A stretch of DNA of 64,000 bases, from the NCBI RefSeq assembly GCF_000023025.1, contig NC_012997.1, positions 4,585,125 to 4,649,124 on the forward strand. Direction: 5' to 3'. This stretch comes from Teredinibacter turnerae T7901. GTDB taxonomy: Bacteria; Pseudomonadota; Gammaproteobacteria; Pseudomonadales; Cellvibrionaceae. Under the pieces are notes generated by a model. It worked only from the letters and a program-made list of their open reading frames with translations, was not told the DNA's origin and did not search any database. This document shows, one piece after another, positions 9,073-16,181 of this stretch (within the stretch, counting starts at the first letter, position 1; each line of letters begins with the position of its first letter). The position numbers were made by a program, and so were the translations under genes.

Positions 9073-9092
9073 CATTACCGATTTAGGTAATG
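9073..9092. promoter_or_regulatory. Inverted repeat CATTACC-N6-GGTAATG upstream of tnsAB
   Basis: A perfect 7-bp inverted repeat with a 6-bp spacer lies 116 bp upstream of the tnsAB start, in the gap between the XRE gene and tnsAB. The position and symmetry fit an operator for the neighbouring XRE regulator. The remaining 8958-9242 stretch has no gene. Confidence 0.5.
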
Positions 9093-9242
9093 AAATTGAT
9101 AAAATGTGGGACGACAGCAACCGTCAGGCTTGACGAGAGGTTTTTGAAGTGAGAAACTCAAAGTGCTTACTTTTGAGAGCGATCTCATTCAAAAACGGGT
9201 CAGGCCTTTGGTTTGTCCCGTTTTACTTTCTGAAGCCGTCGA

Positions 9243-9626
9243 TTATTTCGATATCCCCTCCTTTTCTGTCGGTTTTTCAGTCATTTTCAACGCTAGCAAC
9301 ATAAGCTGGACTTGCTCATCGCTCAACGTCCCCAGTCGCTGCCAAAGCGCATGTACGAGTTCATATTCCCGTACATTGGCCTGGCGCGGTATTCTTCTCA
9401 GTGGTTTGGATATTTCTGCGGAAGCCAAAAGGCTTGCTGCTTCTACATCGCTCAAGCTAAGTGCATACACAATTTTATTCAGAACCGGAGTGGAAGCTGG
9501 CCCTTTGTGCCCGTTCTCCATCGACGAAATGTAACAAGGCTCGACACCGATCGATTGCCCGAGTTGGGTCTGGCGTAATCCCCTGCTCCTGCGCAATTCT
9601 CCAAGCACCACACTAAATGGAGTCAT
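9243..9626 (-). CDS. XRE-family regulator at the transposon end
   Basis: 127 residues from the ATG at 9624-9626 (GGGGAA just upstream; an in-frame ATG at 9692 is less well placed). Residues 1-65 are a classical HTH_3 domain: VVLGELRRSRGLRQTQLGQS then EPCYISSMENGHKGPASTPVLN. The C-terminal half is helical and ends in a charged KPTEKEG tail. It sits between the putative transposon end repeats and tnsAB, in the same orientation. It is therefore well placed to control transposase transcription, perhaps through the inverted repeat at 9073-9092. A regulator at this position is not part of the canonical Tn7 tnsABCDE set. Confidence 0.8.
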   Translation of the reverse strand: MTPFSVVLGELRRSRGLRQTQLGQSIGVEPCYISSMENGHKGPASTPVLNKIVYALSLSDVEAASLLASAEISKPLRRIPRQANVREYELVHALWQRLGTLSDEQVQLMLLALKMTEKPTEKEGISK

Positions 9627-9692
9627 TTGTATTTCCCCATTTTGGAAAAATAGATTACACCGCAGAGTAAGAGATACCAAACTGCCAGTCAA

Positions 9693-9774
9693 ATCATTAG
9701 ATAGATTTTTCGTTTTTATCGCACTATTTAATAACTAAACTAATCTGTTAAATAAAAATTCAACAGAAAACCAG
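9693..9774. other. AT-rich spacer between XRE gene and end repeats
   Basis: No gene; very AT-rich. It probably carries the promoter for the leftward XRE gene. Confidence 0.35.
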
Positions 9775-9953
9775 TTTTGAGGCTGTACTTATTATTTCAG
9801 TGGTAATCATATTTAAGCGCATATTTAGATTTTATATACCGAACGTATGGATTTATTTAGTTGATCTGCATTTGAGGTTGTGCTTATGGGTTTTGAGGTT
9901 GTACTTATGGGTTTTGAGGCTGTACTTATGGGATTAGAGAACACGCTTATGAA
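9775..9953. repeat. 21-bp repeat array: putative TnsB-binding sites and right end of Tn7-like element
   Basis: Four clear copies of a 21-bp unit (core GAGGYTGTRCTTATGGG, preceded by TTTT) lie at 9775-9795, 9870-9890, 9891-9911 and 9912-9932; the last three are contiguous. A degenerate fifth copy in exact register lies at 9933-9953 (12 of 21 positions). Read on the minus strand, the outer border can be drawn as TGTTCTCTAAT followed by CCCATAAG, starting at 9943. That is a TGT terminus followed at once by binding sites, as in Tn7 right ends. The array lies outside the XRE gene and tnsAB, with the transposase reading inward. The exact terminus and the 5-bp target duplication cannot be fixed because the left end is outside the window. 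Confidence 0.65.
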
Positions 9954-10052
9954 CTAATAACTTGCGATGAATATGAGGTTTTTCAGTTACAGCTATTCAC
10001 TTTATCGAATTCGGTATAGATCGATTCCTTCGAAAATTTCAAAATCAACAGG

Positions 10053-10538
10053 TCAGTACTCTTCCAGAAGACTGATAATGTAATCATTTTCCAGAATCTC
10101 TGTTCGGATAGCGATAATCGCAAACACGGCGAAAACGGCACCAAATAGTGTACAGATAAAAACTATCAAGGAACCCAGATCGGAACTGATTTTTAGAATT
10201 GATCCCAGACCCAAAAAGGAAACAAACCACAACAAAGTCGAGATAAATGTTAGTGATTCAGAGAGATGTGCATTGGTTTGTTTTCGGGCTAGTATTTCCG
10301 CTCTTACTTCCTTTCGCATTTCAGGGTCCTGTACAAGCCTTTTTTCCATCCATTCCAGTCCAGTGTCAGCAATCTGTCGCTGAATAGACGTTAGGTGGTT
10401 TCGCTTGAACAACGAAGTGTAGAACCGTAATGGCACATTTTTCCACTTAAAACGCTCCCTGCTAAATTCACGGTGTTCCTTGATATGATTGCGAATAACA
10501 TGTTGCAATTCGGCTTGATACGTATTCGGATTATTCAT
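10053..10538 (-). CDS. Membrane protein with two C-terminal TM helices
   Basis: 161 residues; ATG at 10536-10538 with AAGGA nine bases upstream. The N-terminal ~95 residues are highly charged and helical (EFSRERFKW, RKEVRAEILARKQTNAH). Two membrane helices follow (LTFISTLLWFVSFLGLGSIL and LGSLIVFICTLFGAVFAVFA), then a short acidic tail. The layout, a soluble helical domain followed by a 2-TM hairpin, resembles small membrane effectors of bacterial conflict systems, such as SLATT or S-2TM types. No diagnostic motif proves this. It is just outside the putative transposon end and divergent from the caspase-like locus. Confidence 0.6.
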   Translation of the reverse strand: MNNPNTYQAELQHVIRNHIKEHREFSRERFKWKNVPLRFYTSLFKRNHLTSIQRQIADTGLEWMEKRLVQDPEMRKEVRAEILARKQTNAHLSESLTFISTLLWFVSFLGLGSILKISSDLGSLIVFICTLFGAVFAVFAIIAIRTEILENDYIISLLEEY

Positions 10539-10653
10539 TCGAGTGCATCCTTATAAAAACCACCGATCACGCGGCGGCGCATGTTGACATGCAATAATTC
10601 CTGATCGAAAATCAGCGTTTCGCCACCTACATTCAAAGCTAGAGGAAAAAGCG

Positions 10654-10848
10654 ATGCGCACAGATCTGGACAGAGATAGCGAAGATCTGTTTCAACGCAG
10701 GCTTCTTGAAAAAGAAGCGCAAAGCGAAGCACTGTTTTCTCACAAAAATGTCTATACTAAAGCCTTCCAAGACTACGTTCGACAGCAAGTTTTTGAAAAG
10801 CACAAAAGAATAACCGTTGGAAAGCCTGCTTTTGCACCCAAGTTTTAA
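10654..10848 (+). CDS. Small charged protein of unknown function
   Basis: 64 residues with a strong start (GAGGA seven bases before the ATG). The sequence is charged and helical (DRDSEDLFQRRLLEKEAQSE, then FQDYVRQQVFEKHKR) with no membrane segment or Cys motif. It reads toward the caspase-like gene and could be expressed with it, although about 310 bp separate them. I do not recognise the family. Confidence 0.5.
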   Translation: MRTDLDRDSEDLFQRRLLEKEAQSEALFSHKNVYTKAFQDYVRQQVFEKHKRITVGKPAFAPKF

Positions 10849-11157
10849 GTGTCGAGCCCATTATGGCTCGTTTGTCTCCAGGAAACGACTAAATACTCCT
10901 TAACATCATGTATCCCCGAAATACTCCATTCAAGATTTTTTTTACTATTATCTCCCATTACTGTGAGTGGGCCATGTTGCTCTTATCATTTGCTTTTTCT
11001 TTACCCTGTGGAATGCTATCGGTACGTTTAAATCTAAAGCATCTACACATAACCAGAGAGGACATATTATCACTCACAACAAAATTACCAATAAAGATAG
11101 GCATGGCCCAAGCGCAGCAATCGCTTAGCGCCTTCCCATCGACAGCTCACTTACCCT
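10849..11157 (+). other. Gap before the caspase-like gene, with a possible small membrane ORF
   Basis: An 85-codon frame at 10908-11165 has one hydrophobic stretch (WAMLLLSFAFSLPCGMLS) and overlaps the next gene's ATG by 8 bp. It lacks a ribosome site, so it is only a possibility. No terminator or promoter could be assigned with confidence. Confidence 0.25.
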
Positions 11158-12000
11158 ATGAATGATTGGTGTTATTACTTTCAACCTACAGATATTCACT
11201 TAATCCAAAGCGTTCCGCAGGGAGAGATGGGGTTTATCAGGAGAGTGAGGGACGACCTGGAGTCAGCGCTGAAGCGTACGCAGGAATCCAATATGTATAT
11301 TTACAACCCTTCATGTGCTTCTGATTTAACTTTTATATTATCGAATATAGCAAGCCGTCTGACGTCAAATACTAACCCACTCCTTCAATTGGATTTTCAC
11401 GGACACCGAGAAAACGGGTGCCTACTCGCTTCAGGCGAGTTCGTTTCTTGGCCGAGCTTGTCACATAGTCTCGGAGAAATAAATCTTCGATGTAAAAACC
11501 GCTTAGCAGTAATCTCTTGCGCATGTTTTAGTTTTAAACTTATCCGACTCGATCGCCTCGACGTACCTGCACCATTTAATTTTCTTGCCGCGCCAAGCGA
11601 GGAAATTACTATCGGCTCGCTTCAGCAGAGACTTACCCGATTTTATCAAGCACTTATCGATCAACGAGATCTCGAAAACGCCCTTAAGTCACTCCAGCCT
11701 GAATTCTCATTCCATTGGCCTGAGTATGATCTGTTTTTTGTCATTCGCGATGAATTAAACAAGTACAGGGGAAACAAGGGGCGGAAAAACTTAGAAGAAG
11801 CTGTTAGCAGCGCAATAGTGTCTGGCCAAATAGAGCCCAATCAAATTGCTGTATTGCGAAGAAGGCTCAGAAGATTAGCTCAGGACTTTACTGAGGCAGA
11901 TTTAGCAAAGTTGGTGCATGATTATCTGTGTGGCCGAAAACCGTTTTTCACAGTTGAGGACCTGCGCACCATTGAAAGAAACCCGTACTGGATGCGCTGA
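11158..12000 (+). CDS. Caspase-like (clan CD/CHAT-type) cysteine peptidase candidate
   Basis: 280 residues. Residues 75-125 carry the hallmark order of caspase-fold peptidases. LLQLDFHGH is a beta-strand ending in the candidate catalytic His (H81, with Gly82). It is followed by a glycine-rich turn, SWPSLSHSLGEINLRCKNRL, and a second strand, LAVISCACF, with candidate nucleophile C121 (or C123). The C-terminal ~120 residues are helical and charged (RRRLRRLAQDFTEADLAKLV) and may be a partner-binding region. No signal peptide was seen. Stand-alone caspase-like proteins in bacteria are often proteolytic effectors of immunity or cell-death systems. The nearby 2-TM protein and the adjacent mobile element fit that idea but do not prove it. 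The start codon lacks a good ribosome site. Confidence 0.5.
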   Translation: MNDWCYYFQPTDIHLIQSVPQGEMGFIRRVRDDLESALKRTQESNMYIYNPSCASDLTFILSNIASRLTSNTNPLLQLDFHGHRENGCLLASGEFVSWPSLSHSLGEINLRCKNRLAVISCACFSFKLIRLDRLDVPAPFNFLAAPSEEITIGSLQQRLTRFYQALIDQRDLENALKSLQPEFSFHWPEYDLFFVIRDELNKYRGNKGRKNLEEAVSSAIVSGQIEPNQIAVLRRRLRRLAQDFTEADLAKLVHDYLCGRKPFFTVEDLRTIERNPYWMR

Positions 12001-12184
12001 CTTTGTTGGTCTATCGGGTCAGGATGCAAGACAGCTCCATCTTTTACAAGAACCTTCAACGCGGATCAACAACGTGATTGGAACACTAGGTCATTCAGGC
12101 CAGATAAACGTTTGAAAAACCGCTAGAAAGCACCGCCAAACTGATGAATATTGCCAGAAACGACGTTTCCTTTTTGGCAAACAA

Positions 12185-12215
12185 AAAGCCCCGAACCGTG
12201 ATGGTTCGGGGCTTT
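12185..12215 (-). terminator. Strong GC hairpin terminator (bidirectional)
   Basis: A 13-bp perfect stem (AAAGCCCCGAACC at 12185-12197, GTGAT loop, GGTTCGGGGCTTT at 12203-12215). On the minus strand it is followed by a five-T tract, so it best fits the end of the tRNA-Phe transcript. On the plus strand it could also stop the caspase-like gene. Confidence 0.75.
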
Positions 12216-12261
12216 CAGCGTATCGGGCCATGCGTTGAAGCATAACTTGTCTACCCCGTAG

Positions 12262-12301
12262 TTCACCCATAATCTGTCATTTTGTACAGGTTATGGGTGA
12301 A
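12262..12301. repeat. 15-bp inverted repeat next to tRNA-Phe
   Basis: TTCACCCATAATCTG (12262-12276) and CAGGTTATGGGTGAA (12287-12301) pair at 14 of 15 positions around a 10-base loop. This is just downstream of the tRNA 3' end. It could be an RNA processing hairpin or a scar of past integration; there is no U-tract. Confidence 0.5.
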
Positions 12302-12332
12302 TCCACACTCAAATAAGCGGGGTTTTTTTATG

Positions 12333-12408
12333 TGGTGCCCAGAGGCGGAATCGAACCACCGACACGGGGATTTTCAATCCCCTGCTCTACCGACTGAGCT
12401 ATCTGGGC
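12333..12408 (-). tRNA. tRNA-Phe (anticodon GAA), CCA encoded
   Basis: 76 nt. The acceptor stem GCCCAGA pairs with TCTGGGC and is followed by an encoded ACCA tail. The D-arm GCTCAGTCGGTAGAGC and T-arm GTGGTTCGATTCCGC are intact. The anticodon stem GGGGA/TCCCC encloses the loop TTGAAAA, so the anticodon is GAA. tRNA-Phe genes are common integration sites, which makes the accessory DNA on its downstream side noteworthy. Confidence 0.95.
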
Positions 12409-12600
12409 GTTTTGGCTTGTGGCGGCTGCGGCCACGAAGGGTGCGTATTAAACCCGTTGGGGGCGATCTAGTCAAGGGGGTTTATACGCTTTTTTTCTTA
12501 GATATTACCGGTAAGAGTTTAGCGCTGTTGCCTACGGTTGATGGGTGTTGATTTTGTAGTCAGCACTGGCTCAAAAGTAGACAGGTTGGGCTAATTGGGT

Positions 12601-12619
12601 GGCGCAGCGGCGCTGCGCC
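12601..12619 (-). terminator. Hairpin downstream of cynS
   Basis: GGCGCAGC/GCTGCGCC with a 3-base loop, 9 bp after the cynS stop. Both strands lack a U-tract, so it is a weak or Rho-assisted terminator or a 3'-end stabiliser. Confidence 0.4.
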
Positions 12620-12627
12620 GGATTGGG

Positions 12628-13068
12628 TTACCAGGCTTTGTAGGGCAGGAACTTCCCGTTCAGGGTAAGTACAACGCGGTCGCCTTTGGGGTTTTCTTCT
12701 TTCGCCACGTCCATGGTGAAGTCGATGGCGCTCATAATGCCATCGCCAAACTTTTCCTGGATCACTTCTTTCAGAGTATCGCCGTATACGCCAACCACTT
12801 CGTACAGGCGGTAGATTAATGGGTCTTGCGGCACTTCTTTGTCCCAGGCTTTGGTGGGGTATTCCATTAACGCGGCTTTGGCGCCTTCTGGCAGTTCCAG
12901 GTAGGCACACAGCTTTTCGGCTACGGCTTCAGGCATGCTGTTCATGCCCAGGCAGGCAGAGGTAACCCACACGGTGCCCATACCCAGCTCGGCGGCTATG
13001 CCTTCCCAGGTGAGGTTGCGTTCTTTTTTAGCGAGGATGATAGCTTCTGTCACGTCGATTTTTTTCAT
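12628..13068 (-). CDS. cynS: Cyanate hydratase (cyanase)
   Basis: 146 residues, close to the usual length (156 in E. coli). Cyanase converts cyanate plus bicarbonate to ammonia and CO2 via carbamate, feeding nitrogen assimilation. The N-terminal helical domain (ITEAI-like start, LTWEGIAAELGMGTVWVTSA) is followed by the catalytic domain. R87, E90 and S113 (YRLYE, GIMSAIDF) keep the exact spacing of E. coli R96, E99 and S122. The start has GGAG seven to eight bases upstream. It lies 20 bp after the PP2C-kinase gene in the same direction and is the last gene of the FNT-kinase-cyanase unit. The cognate transporter may be the FNT protein, since no cynABD genes are near. Confidence 0.96.
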   Translation of the reverse strand: MKKIDVTEAIILAKKERNLTWEGIAAELGMGTVWVTSACLGMNSMPEAVAEKLCAYLELPEGAKAALMEYPTKAWDKEVPQDPLIYRLYEVVGVYGDTLKEVIQEKFGDGIMSAIDFTMDVAKEENPKGDRVVLTLNGKFLPYKAW

Positions 13069-13087
13069 GGTTTACTCCGATTGGTGG

Positions 13088-14806
13088 TTACAGTTGTTGG
13101 GCCAGCAGGCCGAGACATATTACAAACAGGATGGCGGAAACCCCCTGCCAGAAGGCGACGGGGTTGCGCTCTATAAAGGGAGGGCGTGCCTGGTTCTGGA
13201 AATTGCGGTTAGGGTGTCGCAGGTCGTAGATAAATTCTGACAACACCGGGTAGCGCTTGTGGGGCTGGATGTGGACCGCTTTTTTAAGGCTGTGGTCGAT
13301 CCAGTCTGGCACATCACTCCTGATCTGGATTAACGGGCGGTAGCGCAGCTTGCGCTGAGCCGCGCGGGAATGACTGCTGGAGACCTGACTGCCGTAGGGC
13401 AGCTGACCGCTGAGCATGTGATAGCAAATCACCCCCAGGGAGAACAGGTCGCTGCGGGTGCTGCCTTCTTCGCCAACAAAATACTCTGGTGCGGTGTACT
13501 GCGCTGTGCCTTGAATATCGTGGGTTTGGCGGATTTCCGCCACGCCAGCAACCCGGGTGGAGCCGAAATCGATGATTTTTACGGTGCCGTTGGCATCGAG
13601 CAGTACGTTGGCAGGTCGCAAGTCTTGATGGATCATTTCCTGGCGATGAAACGCCTGCAGCCCTTTGGCAATCTGCTCAATAATCGCCCGCACACATTCA
13701 AGGCTGGGCTGCGGGTTGTCGCGCATCCATTGGGCCAGGGTTTGGCCTTCGATGTAGTCGGTTACCTGGTACAGGTAATTGCGCTTGCGGCCAGCATCGA
13801 ACGCGGGCAGCACGTGGGGGTTATGGATGCGCCTCGCTATCCAGTCTTCCATTAGGAATCGCTCGAGGTAGAGCGGATCGTTACGCATTTCCACCGAGGG
13901 TGTTTTTAACGCAACCTTGCGACCAGTGTGTTCGTCGCTGGCGAGGTACACGTGGCTGCGGCTGCTGATGTAAAGCTCTCGCTCAATCAGGTAACCGTCG
14001 AACGTCATACGCGCCTGTAAGCGGGGAGGCAGTGGCAAGGTGGTGATCTGTTCGCTGACCTCGCCCACCTGCTGATCGGGCAGTTGCTCTACCCGCACTA
14101 GTTGCACACTGAGGTTGTCGTCGCTGCCTGCCGCGAGAGCCTGCGCCACCAGCAGCCGCGCCGCTGCGCTGAAATCGTCGTCGTTCGCCGCCAGTGCGGC
14201 GCTCACCAATTCCGGCGTGGTGTGCTCGTAGACCCCGTCGCTGGCAATCATAAAGGTATCGCCTTCCTCTACCGCCAGGGCGCGATAGGCCAGCACCAGG
14301 TTTTGCTGCATACCCAACGCGCTGGTGAGGTAGCTGTTGGCGCTGTCTTGATAGTGACGGTGGTCTTCGGTGAGTTGTTCTAGCTGGTTGGTGTGCACCC
14401 GATATACACGGGTATCGCCAGCGTGAAAAATATGGATTTTATGCGCTTTAAAAATAGCCGCGCTAAAGGTGCACAAATACCCTTTTTCGCGGTTGTAGCG
14501 GTAGGGGCCATTGCGGGTTTGGGAGTAGAGCCAGGAGTTGGTGGCGCTGATTACGCTTTCCGCGGCTTTGCGGACCGACCAGGCTTCGCTGGTGCAATAG
14601 TAATCCTGCAGGAAACTCGAAACCGCAGCTTCGCTGGCCACCTGGCTCACGTTACTGCTGCTTACGCCATCTGCAATTGCCAGGGTGATGCCCTTGGTGC
14701 TCAGCAGTGGTTCCTTGGGGATGCATGCGCCTAGTGCGTCCTGATTAACCGCTTTTGCGCCTTTACTGGAATACTGCCCCAGGCTTACACGTAAGGTTTT
14801 TTTCAT
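13088..14806 (-). CDS. PP2C phosphatase / Ser-Thr protein kinase fusion with C-terminal TM anchor
   Basis: 572 residues. Residues 1-240 are a PP2C phosphatase with metal-binding motifs NQDA, ADGVSSSN, HAGDTRVY, ASDGVYEH and DDNLS. Residues ~265-530 are a Hanks-type kinase: VALK lysine, HQDLRPANVLL catalytic loop, DFGS, and APEYF. A final helix (VAFWQGVSAILFVICLGLLA) anchors it in the inner membrane. The glycine-rich loop is degenerate (ERELYISSRSHVYLA) and HRD has become HQD, so kinase activity may be altered. The gene sits between the FNT transporter and cyanase, so reversible phosphorylation of the transporter or a nitrogen-metabolism partner is plausible. Its Shine-Dalgarno lies in the preceding terminator hairpin. 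Confidence 0.9.
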   Translation of the reverse strand: MKKTLRVSLGQYSSKGAKAVNQDALGACIPKEPLLSTKGITLAIADGVSSSNVSQVASEAAVSSFLQDYYCTSEAWSVRKAAESVISATNSWLYSQTRNGPYRYNREKGYLCTFSAAIFKAHKIHIFHAGDTRVYRVHTNQLEQLTEDHRHYQDSANSYLTSALGMQQNLVLAYRALAVEEGDTFMIASDGVYEHTTPELVSAALAANDDDFSAAARLLVAQALAAGSDDNLSVQLVRVEQLPDQQVGEVSEQITTLPLPPRLQARMTFDGYLIERELYISSRSHVYLASDEHTGRKVALKTPSVEMRNDPLYLERFLMEDWIARRIHNPHVLPAFDAGRKRNYLYQVTDYIEGQTLAQWMRDNPQPSLECVRAIIEQIAKGLQAFHRQEMIHQDLRPANVLLDANGTVKIIDFGSTRVAGVAEIRQTHDIQGTAQYTAPEYFVGEEGSTRSDLFSLGVICYHMLSGQLPYGSQVSSSHSRAAQRKLRYRPLIQIRSDVPDWIDHSLKKAVHIQPHKRYPVLSEFIYDLRHPNRNFQNQARPPFIERNPVAFWQGVSAILFVICLGLLAQQL

Positions 14807-14809
14807 TCA

Positions 14810-14836
14810 AAAAAGCCTCCACCCCGCAGGGTGGAG
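14810..14836 (-). terminator. Intrinsic terminator overlapping the kinase gene's ribosome site
   Basis: On the minus strand CTCCACCC-TGCG-GGGTGGAG (arms at 14829-14836 and 14817-14824) is followed by GCTTTTTT, a textbook terminator after the FNT gene. The 3' arm contains GGAGG, which lies about nine bases before the kinase ATG (14806) and is its only good Shine-Dalgarno. Folding would both end transcription and hide the ribosome site. Confidence 0.8.
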
Positions 14837-14849
14837 AGGGAGAGTGGTA

Positions 14850-15662
14850 TTAAGCAACGGTGCGATTGGGGCTGGTACGCACATGCGTGAGGTACAGCGG
14901 CAAGCCAACCAATAAAAAGCCGCCCACCAGGTTACCCAATGCGGTGGGAATTTCGTTCCAGATAAAGTAATCCGCGATGGTGAAGTCGCCACCCATGATC
15001 ATGGAGAACGGGAACAAGAACATGTTAACAATAGAGTGCTCAAAGCCCATGAAGAAGAACAGCATTACGGGCATCCACATCGCAGCCATTTTGCTACCGG
15101 CTGAGGTGGAGATCATTGCGCCAACCACGCCCATGGATACCATCCAGTTGCACAGCATGCCGCGAATAAAAATGGTGAACCAGCCGGAAAGGCCGTGCTC
15201 TTTGTAACCCAGGGTTCGGCCTTCGCCAATGTGGCTGACTTTATCCGCAATTGCGCCACCGTCGACGCTGTAGCCATAGGTAAGAATGAACGACATCATA
15301 AACGCGGTGGTCAGTGCGCCAGCAAAGTTACCGCAAAATACAATACCCCAGTTGCGTAGCACACCGCCCAGAGTAACGCCGGGGCGTTTGTCGATCAGTG
15401 CGAGTGGCACGAGGGTGAACACGCCAGTGAGAAGGTCAAATTTCATCAGGTACAACATGATGAAACCGACGGGGAACAGGATTGCGCCAACCAGTGGCTG
15501 ACCGGTTTTAACCGCGACAGTAATTGCGAATATAGCGGCCAGACCGAGGATCGCACCTGCCATAAACGCTCGAATAAAGGTGTCCTTAGTGGACATGAAA
15601 ACTTTCTGTTCTCCGGAATCGACCATCTTGGTCACGAATTCACTTGGTTCAATGTAAGCCAT
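14850..15662 (-). CDS. Formate/nitrite transporter (FNT) family channel
   Basis: 270 residues from the ATG at 15660-15662 (AGAGG six bases upstream); a longer in-frame extension to 15857 has no ribosome site and would cover the sigma-54 promoter. It has six membrane helices and FNT signatures: RGMLCNWMVSMG and FEHSIVNMF, the latter with the central pore histidine. FNT channels move small monovalent anions (formate, nitrite, hydrosulfide) as a pentamer in the inner membrane. The co-transcribed cyanase and the NtrC/sigma-54 signals suggest a nitrogenous anion, nitrite or possibly cyanate; that substrate is inference. Downstream are a terminator and the PP2C-kinase gene. Confidence 0.9.
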   Translation of the reverse strand: MAYIEPSEFVTKMVDSGEQKVFMSTKDTFIRAFMAGAILGLAAIFAITVAVKTGQPLVGAILFPVGFIMLYLMKFDLLTGVFTLVPLALIDKRPGVTLGGVLRNWGIVFCGNFAGALTTAFMMSFILTYGYSVDGGAIADKVSHIGEGRTLGYKEHGLSGWFTIFIRGMLCNWMVSMGVVGAMISTSAGSKMAAMWMPVMLFFFMGFEHSIVNMFLFPFSMIMGGDFTIADYFIWNEIPTALGNLVGGFLLVGLPLYLTHVRTSPNRTVA

Positions 15663-15727
15663 TGTGAGCCTCTTCAAAGTTCTAGCTATTGTTGATACAT
15701 CAGACCGCCCGATGCCTGAGGCGCTAG

Positions 15728-15743
15728 AGCAATTAGCAGACCA
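15728..15743 (-). promoter_or_regulatory. Sigma-54 promoter candidate for the FNT operon
   Basis: On the minus strand TGGTCTG-CTAA-TTGCT has GG and GC separated by exactly 10 bp and a perfect -12 element (TTGCT). It lies about 66 bp before the FNT start codon. The -24 part deviates at one conserved position. Confidence 0.6.
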
Positions 15744-15832
15744 AATTGCTTTATTTTTGTACAAACCATTGATATTGAAAGAAATTTTCGCCGTATTCGC
15801 CAACCGAATCAGACGACACACGACCATTTTCA

Positions 15833-15933
15833 GCACCATATCAATGCATAAATGCACTCAATAGACGCGAAACGACTAACCAAAACAACGTTAATCCTCA
15901 AGTCGCAAGCACAAAATCGCACCATCTACGTGC
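15833..15933. promoter_or_regulatory. NtrC-type sites upstream of the FNT operon
   Basis: A perfect GCAC-CATCTAC-GTGC lies at 15919-15933, and GCAC-CATATCA-ATGC (one mismatch to GCAC-N7-GTGC) at 15833-15847. They are about 125 and 210 bp upstream of the expected sigma-54 start. Around them (15934-16181) I see no gene. Confidence 0.55.
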
Positions 15934-16181
15934 ATATTGGCATTTTTCCTGTCAAACCCCGCATTGAGGGTTAGAATTCTCGCTCGTCAAAATCGATGGC
16001 AACACTGCAACTTTGGCAGTTGCACGCCAATGGTGCTCAAACAGTTATGCCCTGGGCAGCACCTGTGGATAAGCCTATCCGAGCCGACAGTTGCAATGGC
16101 AAATAGACGAAATAAGGCACCACAGGGGCTCTATGGTACCTGTCATTTATGAGCGGGATTTGCGGGCGCTGTGCTTAAGGC

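Noticed and set aside
9870..9932. Contiguous direct repeats as a possible CRISPR fragment
   Set aside because: Units are adjacent with no spacers and sit at a transposase locus; TnsB-site array fits better.
10535..10732. 65-codon minus-strand frame overlapping the 2-TM gene start by 4 bp
   Set aside because: No ribosome site of its own; it lies opposite the 10654-10848 gene, which has a strong one, and its sequence has no protein-like motif.
12282..12551. 89-codon plus-strand frame across tRNA-Phe
   Set aside because: It is the antisense of the tRNA, a common false gene call.
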